NCBI GenBank assembly: GCA_018400295.1
Contig: JAGYMZ010000029.1
Span: forward strand, 1-32,762
Length of the DNA stretch: 32,762 nt
Reading direction: 5' to 3'
Source of the DNA: Bacteroidales bacterium
GTDB taxonomy: Bacteria; Bacteroidota; Bacteroidia; Bacteroidales; B18-G4
Shown here: positions 8,457 to 17,055 of the stretch, piece by piece
How positions within the stretch are numbered: the stretch's first letter is position 1
How the letters are laid out: the number at the start of each line of letters is the position of its first letter
Translations under genes and position numbers: made by a program
The notes under the pieces: generated by a model
Databases searched by the model: none
Seen by the model: only the letters and a program-made list of their open reading frames with translations
Told to the model about the DNA's origin: nothing

Positions 8457-9221
8457 ATGCCCAAGATATCCGCGGTTATCATAACCCTCAATGAGGAAAA
8501 GAACATACGGCGCTGCCTGGAATCGGTCAGGGATGTGGCCGATGAGACCGTCGTGGTAGATTCCTTTTCAACCGACAGGACCGGAGAAATATGCCGGGAA
8601 TACGGCGCAAGATTCGTAACGCATCCCTTTGAAGGACATATTGAACAAAAGAACTATGCCATCACCCGGGCATCCCATCCCCACATCCTGTCCATCGATG
8701 CAGACGAGTCCCTTTCAGAAGAACTGAAACGGTCCATCCTAAAGGTCAAGGAAGACTGGCAATACGATGGGTATTATTTTAACCGGCTGACCAACTACTG
8801 CGGTAAATGGATCAGGCATTGCGGATGGTACCCGGACCGCAAGCTGAGGCTGTGGGATAGCCGCAAAGGTTGCTGGGGAGGGCAGAACCCCCACGATAAG
8901 TTCATCATGCAACCGGGTACACGGCAGCAATATATTCCGGGGGACCTGCTGCACCATTCCTTTTATACCATCGGCCAGCACGTGGAACAGATCAATAAGT
9001 TTTCCACCATCAAGGCCGAAGGCTTGTTCCGGAACAACAAAAAATGCCGGGGGCTGAAAATGATCTTCAGCCCGTTGGTGAAATTCATTAAAGGTTATTT
9101 CATACAGCTCGGCTTCCTGGACGGCGTTTACGGATACATCATCTGCCGGAATTCGGCACATTCCACATTCCTGAAATATGCCAAGCTGAGAATGATGCAT
9201 AAAGATAACACCGCCGGTTAA
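8457..9221 (+). CDS. Family 2 glycosyltransferase, LPS core type
   Basis: This 254-residue enzyme has a GT-A fold of family GT2. It opens with KISAVIITLNEEKNIRRCLE, has VVVDSFSTDRT and the metal-binding DAD at residues 81-83 (SIDADESL). It closely follows the pattern of the KdtX/WaaE group, which adds sugars to the lipopolysaccharide inner core; the WYPDRKLRLWDSRKG segment is typical. No long hydrophobic N-terminal segment is present, so it probably works at the inner face of the membrane. It is the first gene of a three-gene cluster ending in an O-antigen ligase, with only 13 bp to the next gene. The exact donor and acceptor cannot be read from sequence. Confidence 0.9.
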   Translation: MPKISAVIITLNEEKNIRRCLESVRDVADETVVVDSFSTDRTGEICREYGARFVTHPFEGHIEQKNYAITRASHPHILSIDADESLSEELKRSILKVKEDWQYDGYYFNRLTNYCGKWIRHCGWYPDRKLRLWDSRKGCWGGQNPHDKFIMQPGTRQQYIPGDLLHHSFYTIGQHVEQINKFSTIKAEGLFRNNKKCRGLKMIFSPLVKFIKGYFIQLGFLDGVYGYIICRNSAHSTFLKYAKLRMMHKDNTAG

Positions 9222-9234
9222 TCAAAGGCAGGAC

Positions 9235-10320
9235 ATGAAACTATGTTTTGTAAATACAAACAAAACCTTTGGAGGGGGGGAAAAATGGCACGCGGAAATG
9301 TCGGCTTACATGGCGGACAGGGGCCATGAGGTCTTCTTTATCGCCCGGCCCGGCAGCGACTGGAACCATAAGATCGCCGGCAAAAAGATCACACAGATAC
9401 CCTTTCGCATCTCCAACCGGAGTTTTCTCAACCCCTTTAAAATATACAGGCTCAGACGCATCCTGTCGGCCCACCGTTTTGACGCCCTCATCGTAAACCA
9501 GCCCTCCGACCTGAAAGCCCTGGGTATCGCATCCCGCAAAACCCCCCTGTCCCAATTCATATACAGGCGCGGGACAGCCCTCCCGGTAAAGGACCACTGG
9601 CTCAACCGCTACCTGTTCCGGCACGTGGTCAGCGGGGTCATCACCAATTCCAGGGAAACGGCGCGCTGCATCCTGGAAAACAATCCACAGCTTTTGGACG
9701 GGGTCCGCCTGGGTGTGATCTCCAACGGCATAGATCCGGAAAAATACGGGCCCGGCGCCAACAGGCACCTGCTCCCCCGGACGGGTGAAAACCGGGTCAT
9801 CCTGGGTACCGCAGGCCGGCTGGTGCCTCAAAAAGGCCACGGGCTGCTCCTGGAGGTGGCCCGGACCCTCAAACAACAAGGCACCCCTTTCCATCTCTAT
9901 ATCGCCGGCACGGGGCCCCTGCAGGAAAAACTTTCAGGGTCCCTGCAAAAATACGGCCTGACAGAGGATGTGACCCTGCTGGGTTTTGTGAAAGATATTC
10001 CCTCTTTTATGAATGAAATTGATATATTTGTATTCCCCTCACGCTGGGAGGGATTCGGGTATGCCATCCTGGAGGCCATGGCTGCCGGAAAACCTGTGGT
10101 TGCTTTCAACACCAGCAGCAACCCCGAACTGATCCGGGATGGGATCAACGGATTTCTGCCCCCCCCTTTCCAAACAGGTCCCTTTGCAGAAAAAACAGAC
10201 CTGCTGGCCAGAAACCCCGGACTTAGAAAAAAAATGGGCGATAAAGGAAAGCAAATGGCAAAAAATGCGTTCCATATACAAAACAGCATTCGTGAATTTG
10301 AACAATTCCTCCGGCAATGA
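9235..10320 (+). CDS. Family 4 glycosyltransferase
   Basis: This 361-residue GT-B enzyme is of family GT4. The N-terminal domain begins MKLCFVNTNKTFGGGEKWHA, with the glycine-rich acceptor loop. The C-terminal donor domain has GTAGRLVPQKGHGLLL (Arg195, Lys200), LYIAGTGPL, and the retaining-enzyme EX7E motif in EGFGYAILE (Glu272 and Glu280). It sits between a GT2 LPS enzyme and an O-antigen ligase and overlaps the ligase start by four bases (ATGA at 10317-10320), so a role in LPS core or O-chain assembly is likely. The sugar is unknown. Confidence 0.92.
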   Translation: MKLCFVNTNKTFGGGEKWHAEMSAYMADRGHEVFFIARPGSDWNHKIAGKKITQIPFRISNRSFLNPFKIYRLRRILSAHRFDALIVNQPSDLKALGIASRKTPLSQFIYRRGTALPVKDHWLNRYLFRHVVSGVITNSRETARCILENNPQLLDGVRLGVISNGIDPEKYGPGANRHLLPRTGENRVILGTAGRLVPQKGHGLLLEVARTLKQQGTPFHLYIAGTGPLQEKLSGSLQKYGLTEDVTLLGFVKDIPSFMNEIDIFVFPSRWEGFGYAILEAMAAGKPVVAFNTSSNPELIRDGINGFLPPPFQTGPFAEKTDLLARNPGLRKKMGDKGKQMAKNAFHIQNSIREFEQFLRQ

Positions 10321-11993
10321 CAGACACAATCCATAAAAAGCGAAGAACGGTCTTATTTTACATGTATGTGTTCGGCGTGGCCCTGCTCGCCGCCGCCCTC
10401 CCCCTGTCGAAATATATGATGAGCGTTGCCCAGTTCTACCTGGGCGGGGTGGTCCTCCTGGAATTTTACAAGTTTTCCCACCTCCGCACCATCCTGGGGA
10501 ACAGGCCGATGGAAGCCAGGATCGTCCTGGGCCCGCCCATGGCCATTTTCCTTTTTATCGAAGCGTTTATCCAGGTTTTCGTCAGGTTCTTCCGCAGAAA
10601 AAACCTGCCGGCCATTGTCCTGGCCTCCATATTCTTTCTTCATATCGCAGGCCTGGCCAATACATCGGATTATGAATATGCCGCCAAGGACCTGCGGATC
10701 AAGCTGCCCATTTTGATCCTGCCCATCATCTTCTCTGTTTCGTACACACTCAGGGAAAAAATGTTCCGCCATATCCTGGCAGTCTTCACGGCAGCCGTGT
10801 TCGTCGCCACCCTGATCTGCACAGGCATTTATGTGCAGGGGAATTACAGCGATATCCGCGACATTTCCATTTTCATATCCCATATCCGTTTCAGCCTCCT
10901 GATCACCTTTGCCATATTTATCCTGGCTTATTTCATTTACAAGCCGGGGCTTTTGAGCAACCTGTGGAAATTCGTATGCGGCGCGGTCCTTATCTGGCTT
11001 TCCCTGTATCTGCTGATAAGCGTTTCTTTTACGGGGCTGACATTGCTCTTCGTGATATCTGCCCTGATCCTGCTGTATTTCCTCTTCCGCAAAGGCAATG
11101 TCATAACACGCACCGCGGCCGTTGTGATCATTGCTTTACCGCTGGTGATCGGTTTTTTCTTCATCCGCAACATATACCTCCGGGTGTACGATGTGCAGGA
11201 GATCGACCCGGCCAACCTGGAAAAGACAACCGCAAAGGGCAATCCCTACTGGCATAACCTGGACAACCCAGAAACAGAGAACGGAAATTATGTGTGGATC
11301 TACATAGCCGGTGATGAGCTCAGGAAAGCATGGAACAAAAGGTCCGACCTGGCCTACGAGGGCAAAGACCGCAAAGGGCAGACGCTGAAGTTCACACTGC
11401 ACCGCTACCTTACCTCCAAAGGGCTCCGCAAGGATGCCGAAGGGCTCAGCCATCTCACCGCCGAGGAGATCCGGCACATCGAGGACGGGGTGGCCAGTGT
11501 GGTTTATACGGAAAAACCGGCCGCCTACAGCCGCATATACAGGATCATCTGGGCCCTCAAACGCTATGAGGAAACGGGCAATGCCAGCGGCAACTCCCTG
11601 CTGCAACGCATGGAATACTGGCGGGCTTCCCTCGGCATTATAGGCAACCACTGGAAAACGGGTGTGGGCACGGGCGACCTGCAGGCGGCCTTCGACGAAT
11701 ACTACCAAAATGAAGGCACCTCACTGGAAGAGCGGTTCCGCTGGAGATCGCACAACCAGTACCTGGCTATTTTCATTGGATTCGGCATTGCGGGACTGCT
11801 CTGGTTTTTGTTCGCATTGATCTATCCCGGGATGAGAACACGCCGGTTCAGGGATTATTACTATGCCATTTTCTTCATCATCATCACCCTTTCCATGCTC
11901 ACCGAAGACACCATTGAAACACAGGCAGGCGCGACCATCTTTGCATATTTCAGCGCATTGCTGTTGTTCGGAAGGGAAAAGCAGCCAACATAA
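10317..11993 (+). CDS. waaL: O-antigen ligase family protein (WaaL/Wzy type)
   Basis: This is a 558-residue polytopic inner-membrane protein of the O-antigen ligase/polymerase superfamily. Roughly ten hydrophobic segments occupy residues 12-300, followed by a large hydrophilic, presumably periplasmic loop at about 305-475, and then WRSHNQYLAIFIGFGIAGLL with His479. A conserved His in this position is required by WaaL ligases. Two more membrane segments follow. The loop carries EYWRASLGIIGNHWKTGVG-like residues common in Wzy_C proteins. WaaL joins O-polysaccharide to lipid A-core at the outer face of the inner membrane. Polymerase activity cannot be excluded, but linkage to core-type transferases favours ligase. 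Stop at 11993 is followed by a convergent ispG. Confidence 0.85.
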   Translation: MTDTIHKKRRTVLFYMYVFGVALLAAALPLSKYMMSVAQFYLGGVVLLEFYKFSHLRTILGNRPMEARIVLGPPMAIFLFIEAFIQVFVRFFRRKNLPAIVLASIFFLHIAGLANTSDYEYAAKDLRIKLPILILPIIFSVSYTLREKMFRHILAVFTAAVFVATLICTGIYVQGNYSDIRDISIFISHIRFSLLITFAIFILAYFIYKPGLLSNLWKFVCGAVLIWLSLYLLISVSFTGLTLLFVISALILLYFLFRKGNVITRTAAVVIIALPLVIGFFFIRNIYLRVYDVQEIDPANLEKTTAKGNPYWHNLDNPETENGNYVWIYIAGDELRKAWNKRSDLAYEGKDRKGQTLKFTLHRYLTSKGLRKDAEGLSHLTAEEIRHIEDGVASVVYTEKPAAYSRIYRIIWALKRYEETGNASGNSLLQRMEYWRASLGIIGNHWKTGVGTGDLQAAFDEYYQNEGTSLEERFRWRSHNQYLAIFIGFGIAGLLWFLFALIYPGMRTRRFRDYYYAIFFIIITLSMLTEDTIETQAGATIFAYFSALLLFGREKQPT

Positions 11994-11994
11994 A

Positions 11995-12006
11995 CCCGGG
12001 CCCGGG
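11995..12006. repeat. 12-bp perfect palindrome between convergent waaL and ispG
   Basis: CCCGGGCCCGGG lies immediately after the waaL stop in the 25-bp gap before the ispG stop. It could act as a short GC-rich hairpin for both converging transcripts, although there is no T-tract. Confidence 0.35.
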
Positions 12007-12018
12007 AATGAACAGCCA

Positions 12019-13764
12019 TCAGGTTTCAGGGGCATGCTCCCGCCAGTCCCCCTTGTCCTTCATCAGCGCAATCAATTCCCCGATGGCCCGGTCCTGGTCG
12101 ATGTTCTTTTTCACGGGGTGCTGTTTATAATACAAGGTGACTTTGTTCCGGGATGCCCCGACATATCCGTAATCCGCATCCGCCATTTCACCGGGCCCGT
12201 TCACGATGCAGCCCATCACGGCAATTTTCAGTCCCCGGAGATGCCGCGTGCGCTTTTTTACCTCCGTTAAAACCGCCAGGACGTCAAACCGGGTGCGCCC
12301 GCATGTAGGGCAGGCAATGTACTCGTTCTGGCTGATACGGGCTTTCATGAATTGCAGGAGGGAAAACGAAACTTCCGTAGCTTCTGCCGGGGAAAGGCCG
12401 GCATGCTGTCCGATGCAAATGCCGTGGCCAAACCCATTGGAAAGGGCATGGCCCAGCGAGGCTGCCGCACTGAGCAGGTATTCCGTCCGTGGTTCCCCGC
12501 CGGGGGTTATGTAGAGGAAAACAGTGGGAACCAGCCTGTGATCCGGGAAGGCCTTTCGCAACCTTTCGAAAAATGGGACCGCCCCGCAGGAAGCGGCTCG
12601 GGCCAATACCATGGCGCCGGGGTGTTTCTGCAGCGCTGCCACCAGTGACGGCATATCTATGTCTTCCTCAGCCAGGATGAAAAAAGTCTTCCCGGGGCCA
12701 GGACCGTGATGTTTCACACCGGTCAGCGGGTAGGCCGCCTCCGGGGAGGCAATGGTGTTTTCCCCGGCGTTCAGGTACAGGTCGGGAACAATAAAGCCCT
12801 TGTTGCCGGGGGCTTCCTCCGACATGACCAGGGTGGAGGGGGGCAGTCCGTGCAGGCCATGCTCCGGGTAGGGGACGGTTTTGGTGATCAGGGTTTTATC
12901 CACAGGCTCTCTCCGGCGCAGATCCGCATACAACGACACCAGCGCCCTGGCCACGGGAAGCTCGTTCTCCGGCGGCTCGGCCAGGGAGACGCGGACCGTA
13001 TCGCCGATGCCATCGGCCAGCAGGGCGCCGCTGCCGGCGGCAGAACGTATGCGCCCGTCCATCCCCTCGCCGGCCTCCGTCACGCCAAGGTGCAGGGGAT
13101 AATCCATCCCCTCTTCTTTCATCCGCTGTACCAGCAGGCGTGTGGAATGGATCATCATCCGCACATCGCTGGATTTCATGGAAAGGACCAGGCGGTGGAA
13201 ATCCAGGGCCCGGCATATGCGGACAAATTCCAGGGCTGATTCCACCATCCCGGGCGCTGTGTTCCCATAACGCATAAGCATGCGCTGCGACAGAGACCCC
13301 TGGTTCACACCGATGCGAAGGGCGGTCCCGTGCTCACGGCATATTCCCAGCAGGGGGGCGATGTACCCGCGTATGTCTCCGGCTTCATCTCCGCCCCCGC
13401 GCCTGCCTGCCGCGTCCATATAATTCCCCGGGTTGATCCGTACCTTATCCACTATGGAGGCCGCCACCTCCGCAACCTTCGGCTGAAAATGAACGTCGGC
13501 CACCAGCGGGACCGTGCAACCCTGCCGGCGCAACTCATCACGGATGGCCGCCAGGTTCCGGGCCTCCTTAATGTTGCGGGCCGTTACCCGCACCAGCTCG
13601 CTGCCGGCCGCAGCCAGGCGCATGACCTGGGCTACCGTGGAAACGGTGTCCATGGTGCCGGTATTGGTCATCGATTGCACCCGGACGGGATGATCCCCGC
13701 CCAGAAAAAGGTTCCCAATCCGGACAACCCGCGAGCGGTATGACCTTTCCATGTATGGAGGCAT
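12019..13764 (-). CDS. ispG: 4-hydroxy-3-methylbut-2-enyl diphosphate synthase, long form
   Basis: IspG catalyses the penultimate step of the MEP isoprenoid pathway, reducing MEcPP to HMBPP with a 4Fe-4S cluster. The N-terminal TIM-barrel domain contains RIGNLFLGGDHPVRVQSMTN and LVADVHFQPKVA, and the C-terminal reductase-like domain has the cluster cysteines in ACPTCGRTRFDV and VMGCIVNGPGEMADADYG. At 581 residues it is the long form with an extra central domain (about residues 270-410), as in plants and Bacteroidetes, versus about 370 residues in E. coli. The frame is open to 13815, but the -7 element at 13786-13793 rules that out; 13764 (MPPYMERSYRS) or 13752 (MERSYRS) is the start. It is divergent from porZ. 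Confidence 0.95.
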   Translation of the reverse strand: MPPYMERSYRSRVVRIGNLFLGGDHPVRVQSMTNTGTMDTVSTVAQVMRLAAAGSELVRVTARNIKEARNLAAIRDELRRQGCTVPLVADVHFQPKVAEVAASIVDKVRINPGNYMDAAGRRGGGDEAGDIRGYIAPLLGICREHGTALRIGVNQGSLSQRMLMRYGNTAPGMVESALEFVRICRALDFHRLVLSMKSSDVRMMIHSTRLLVQRMKEEGMDYPLHLGVTEAGEGMDGRIRSAAGSGALLADGIGDTVRVSLAEPPENELPVARALVSLYADLRRREPVDKTLITKTVPYPEHGLHGLPPSTLVMSEEAPGNKGFIVPDLYLNAGENTIASPEAAYPLTGVKHHGPGPGKTFFILAEEDIDMPSLVAALQKHPGAMVLARAASCGAVPFFERLRKAFPDHRLVPTVFLYITPGGEPRTEYLLSAAASLGHALSNGFGHGICIGQHAGLSPAEATEVSFSLLQFMKARISQNEYIACPTCGRTRFDVLAVLTEVKKRTRHLRGLKIAVMGCIVNGPGEMADADYGYVGASRNKVTLYYKQHPVKKNIDQDRAIGELIALMKDKGDWREHAPET

Positions 13765-13779
13765 GATGGGGGATTTGTA

Positions 13780-13818
13780 TGCATGCAAAGGTAATGAAAT
13801 CCTGAAGGTGTGCATGCA
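13780..13818. repeat. Paired TGCATGCA palindromes between ispG and porZ
   Basis: TGCATGCA occurs at 13780-13787 and again at 13811-13818, with centres 31 bp apart, about three helical turns. The first copy overlaps the ispG -7 element and start region; the second falls near the expected ispG -33 position and upstream of the porZ -7. This is a plausible operator layout, unproven. Confidence 0.4.
13786..13793 (-). promoter_or_regulatory. Bacteroidetes -7 element for ispG
   Basis: TACCTTTG on the minus strand, an exact TAnnTTTG match, 21 bases upstream of the ATG at 13764. It decides against the longer frame beginning at 13815. Confidence 0.6.
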
Positions 13819-13848
13819 TCACCCCGGCCAATGAAACCGAAAACATGC

Positions 13849-13856
13849 TATCTTTG
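13849..13856 (+). promoter_or_regulatory. Bacteroidetes -7 element for porZ-recO
   Basis: TATCTTTG, an exact TAnnTTTG match, ending 56 bases before the ATG at 13913. Confidence 0.6.
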
Positions 13857-13912
13857 CAATAAATCACCGCAATTCGCAGTTAATGAAGTAGCCTAAACAG
13901 AACCCCTGCAAT

Positions 13913-16264
13913 ATGAAGACCCTGCGCACTTTTTTTATGTTTATGATCCTTCTGTCGATGATCCCCGCCCGGGCCCAACAGGTGCCCATAGGGGAATGGA
14001 GGGACCACCTTCCCTGGGGGCAGACCGTCTCCATTGCCAGTACAGGCGATGACGTCTATTGTGCCACCCATTACGGGATCATTGCCTTCGATAAGGAAGA
14101 CAAGAGCATGAGCCGCCTGACCAAGATCAACGGGCTCTCCGACATAGGCATCAGCGCCATACGGTACAGCGGGGAGCTGCAAACCCTGGTCGTTGCCTAC
14201 ACCAATACCAACATAGACCTCATCAAGGACGGGACGGTCATCAACATACCCGACATCAAGCGCAAGCAGATCCTGGGAAACAAAACCATCAACGCGATCT
14301 ATTTGAAGGGCGATCATGCTTACCTTGCCTGTGGGTTTGGCATTGTGGTCGTGGACATTGTCAGAGAAGAGATCAGCGACACCTATTATATCGGCCCGAA
14401 CGGTAACCAGATCAACGTCCTTGGCCTGACCAGCAACAGCGATCATTTTTTTGCGGCGACCGAAGGCGGCATTTACAAAGCTGGGGTGGACGACCCCAAC
14501 CTGGCCAACTATGCCGTCTGGAGCAAGGTGCAGGAAATGGACCCGGACGGGCGCTACGACCTCATCACGGAATTCCATGACCGGATCATCGTTAACAAAG
14601 ACCACCCCAACAATAACGGGGCAGATACCTTGTATGTATACGACGGGGGCACCTGGTCCATGTTTGAGATGGAGGAATACAACAGGATATACAATATTCG
14701 TACGTGTTGCGACAGGCTCCTGGTATCCATGGCCTATTCCGTCTGGGTCTATGACACACAGATGGATTTTCAGTTCAAGGTATGGACATACAGTGTGGGA
14801 TCTCCCAGGCCTGCCGATGCGATCATTGAACCCAACAACGATGTATGGGTTGCCGACCGGGGCATGGGACTGGTCAAGACCTGGTCGCAGGGGTATAATT
14901 CCATGCAGATCATGCCTGCGGGACCGGGAACCACGAGCATTTACGACCTGTCCATCGAAGGGGGGAACCTCTGGATGGTACCCGGCGGCATCAAAGGCAC
15001 CTGGGCAAATACCTGGCAAAGTGCCGTGGTCTATTCCTTCATCGATGAATCCTGGTCCGTTTTCTCAAAAGGCAACGTCAGCGCCCTGGATACGGTAAGG
15101 GACATGGTCGTTGTGGCCGTCAACCCCTACGATCCTTCCAGCGTATTTGCCGGATCATGGTGGAGGGGCATCTACGAGTTCCGTAACAACGAATACAAAG
15201 GATTATACAGCAAAGACAACAGTTCCCTGGAAGCCAATGTTATCGAGGGAGGGCCGGTGGTCAAGGTCGGCGGGCTGGCTTTCGACAGCCACGGCAACCT
15301 GTGGGCCGGCAATTCGGGAGCGGATAAGATCCTTTCCCGTAAAACGCCCGCCGGCGAATGGAAAGCCTACAACCTGGGATCCATAGCAAGCGGCAAGGAT
15401 GTGGGTAAGGTGATCGTCGACGATTACGATCAGAAATGGATCCTGGCACGCCATTACCAGAACAACGAAAACTACCTTTACGTCTTCAACGAGCAAAACG
15501 AACCGGCCAACCGCGTCAAAGGATTAAGATCGGGCGAAGGCAACGGCAACATACCCGGCAGCAATGTTTACAGCATCGCCTCCGACCTGGACGGGGAAGT
15601 ATGGATCGGCACCGACGAAGGGGTGGCCGTCTTTTTCAGTCCCGAACGCATCCTCACCAGCACCGATTATGATGCCCAGCGCATCCTGGTGGATTTCGAC
15701 GGTTACGTGCAATACCTGCTGGAATCGGAAGTGGTCACGGCCATAACCGTTGACGGGGCCAACCAGAAATGGATCGGGACCGACCGTGCCGGCGTGTTCC
15801 TGCTTTCGGAAGACGGCACTGAGCAGATCCATCACTTCACCGAAGACAACAGTCCCCTCTTTGCCGACCAGATCACCGACATCGGCATCAACGGCGAAAC
15901 GGGAGAAGTCTTTATTGGAACTGCCAAAGGGCTCATTTCCTTCAAGGGCACGGTCACCGGGCCAACGGACCCCGGCGGGGAAGTCTATGCCTACCCCAAC
16001 CCGGTACCTCCCGGCTATACCGGCACCATTGGCATCAGGGGATTCTGGGAAAAAGATGAGCCCGTACAGGAAGCCGTTTCGGAAGTGCGGATCACCGATG
16101 TTTCCGGGACCCTTATTTACACATCCAAGGTCAAAGGCGGGCAGGCCGTGTGGAACGGCACCGACCTGGAAGGGCGCCGGGCCCGCTCGGGCGTATACCT
16201 GGTTTTCATCTCCCGGGAAGACGGCAGTGAAGCCATGGTTACCAAGATCCTTTTCATGAATTAG
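13913..16264 (+). CDS. porZ: Type IX secretion component PorZ (beta-propeller protein)
   Basis: This 783-residue protein matches PorZ, a surface component of the type IX secretion attachment complex that in P. gingivalis binds anionic LPS for transfer to cargo by PorU. It has a signal peptide ending PARAQ (about residue 23), then the diagnostic IGEWRDHLPW start of the mature protein. Two-component-regulator-type propeller blades follow, for example GLSDIGISAIRYSG near residue 75, DLDGEVWIGTDEGVAVF near 560 and QKWIGTDRAGVFLL near 620. The last 90 residues form a T9SS sorting domain, from AYPNPVPPGYTG to GVYLVFISREDGSEAMVTK. It is followed 22 bp later by recO, the same neighbour as in other Bacteroidetes as I recall. 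Identification is strong; the anionic LPS itself is inferred. Confidence 0.88.
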   Translation: MKTLRTFFMFMILLSMIPARAQQVPIGEWRDHLPWGQTVSIASTGDDVYCATHYGIIAFDKEDKSMSRLTKINGLSDIGISAIRYSGELQTLVVAYTNTNIDLIKDGTVINIPDIKRKQILGNKTINAIYLKGDHAYLACGFGIVVVDIVREEISDTYYIGPNGNQINVLGLTSNSDHFFAATEGGIYKAGVDDPNLANYAVWSKVQEMDPDGRYDLITEFHDRIIVNKDHPNNNGADTLYVYDGGTWSMFEMEEYNRIYNIRTCCDRLLVSMAYSVWVYDTQMDFQFKVWTYSVGSPRPADAIIEPNNDVWVADRGMGLVKTWSQGYNSMQIMPAGPGTTSIYDLSIEGGNLWMVPGGIKGTWANTWQSAVVYSFIDESWSVFSKGNVSALDTVRDMVVVAVNPYDPSSVFAGSWWRGIYEFRNNEYKGLYSKDNSSLEANVIEGGPVVKVGGLAFDSHGNLWAGNSGADKILSRKTPAGEWKAYNLGSIASGKDVGKVIVDDYDQKWILARHYQNNENYLYVFNEQNEPANRVKGLRSGEGNGNIPGSNVYSIASDLDGEVWIGTDEGVAVFFSPERILTSTDYDAQRILVDFDGYVQYLLESEVVTAITVDGANQKWIGTDRAGVFLLSEDGTEQIHHFTEDNSPLFADQITDIGINGETGEVFIGTAKGLISFKGTVTGPTDPGGEVYAYPNPVPPGYTGTIGIRGFWEKDEPVQEAVSEVRITDVSGTLIYTSKVKGGQAVWNGTDLEGRRARSGVYLVFISREDGSEAMVTKILFMN

Positions 16265-16286
16265 CACCCGAAACTGTATCCGTACC

Positions 16287-17012
16287 ATGATCACCAACAC
16301 CCGCGGCATCGTCTTTCACCTGGTTAAGTACGGCGACACCGGCGCGGTCATCAAGGTGTTCACAGAAGATTACGGTTTGCTCGCATTCCTGGTGAAGGGA
16401 TTGCACAACAAGCGGTCGCGCATACGTTCCAACCTTTTCGGCAAACTATCCCTGCTGAACATGTCCATTTCCTTTCATCCCAACAAAAACCTGCAGCACA
16501 TGCGTGAGGCATCCCTGGCCCATAATTATACCAGCATATCGCAGGATATACGGAAAAGCACGGTGCTCATGTTCCTGAATGAGATGGTATACAAAAGCAT
16601 ACGGGAGGAGGAAACCAACCGCGCGCTTTTTCAACTGATCTACCGCTCCCTGATCTGGTTCGACCGGCAGGAAGAGCATTTCGCCAATTTTCACCTGCAT
16701 TTCCTGATCGCCCTCACCCGGCATCTGGGTTTCTTTCCCGCAACCGATTACACGGCAGAAAAGAACATCTTCGACCTGGAGGAGGGTCATTTCACCAAAT
16801 ACCGCCCCCGGCACACCCACATCATTCCCTATCCCCTGAGCCAGACATTTTACCGGCTGGCGACCAGCAACCTGGAAAACATGCCGGCCATACAGGTCAA
16901 ACGGGAGGAACGCAGGGCCCTCCTGGAAAATATCCTGTCCTTTTACCGCATCCATTTGCCCGGTTTTCATGAGATACGGTCGTACCCCGTGCTGCAAACC
17001 ATTTTAGAATAA
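16287..17012 (+). CDS. recO: DNA repair protein RecO
   Basis: RecO helps load RecA onto SSB-coated single-stranded DNA in the RecFOR gap-repair pathway. The 241-residue protein begins with the OB-fold pattern NTRGIVFHLVKYGDTGAVIK and FTEDYGLLAFLVKG, and the helical C-terminal half includes ALTRHLGFFPATDY and FDLEEGHF. The translated sequence contains no cysteine at all, so the zinc motif found in many RecO proteins is absent, as is usual in Bacteroidetes members. It is 22 bp downstream of porZ and probably shares its transcript. Confidence 0.92.
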   Translation: MITNTRGIVFHLVKYGDTGAVIKVFTEDYGLLAFLVKGLHNKRSRIRSNLFGKLSLLNMSISFHPNKNLQHMREASLAHNYTSISQDIRKSTVLMFLNEMVYKSIREEETNRALFQLIYRSLIWFDRQEEHFANFHLHFLIALTRHLGFFPATDYTAEKNIFDLEEGHFTKYRPRHTHIIPYPLSQTFYRLATSNLENMPAIQVKREERRALLENILSFYRIHLPGFHEIRSYPVLQTILE

Positions 17013-17024
17013 GCAATTTTTGCC

Positions 17025-17032
17025 TATTTTTG
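17025..17032 (+). promoter_or_regulatory. Bacteroidetes -7 element for the YfhO-like gene
   Basis: TATTTTTG, a TAnnTTTG match, ending 23 bases before the ATG at 17056. It shows that a possible TTG start at 17020 would lie inside the promoter, so 17056 is preferred. Confidence 0.55.
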
Positions 17033-17055
17033 GGATCCATGACAGTGCAGTCCGT

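Noticed and set aside
13765-13815. Seventeen-residue N-terminal extension of IspG
   Set aside because: The -7 element TACCTTTG at 13786-13793 lies inside it, so it cannot be transcribed from that promoter, and the residues are not IspG-like.
13880-15019. A 379-codon frame on the minus strand inside porZ
   Set aside because: No domain is visible, and the opposite strand encodes a signal peptide, propeller blades and sorting domain. Treated as a shadow.
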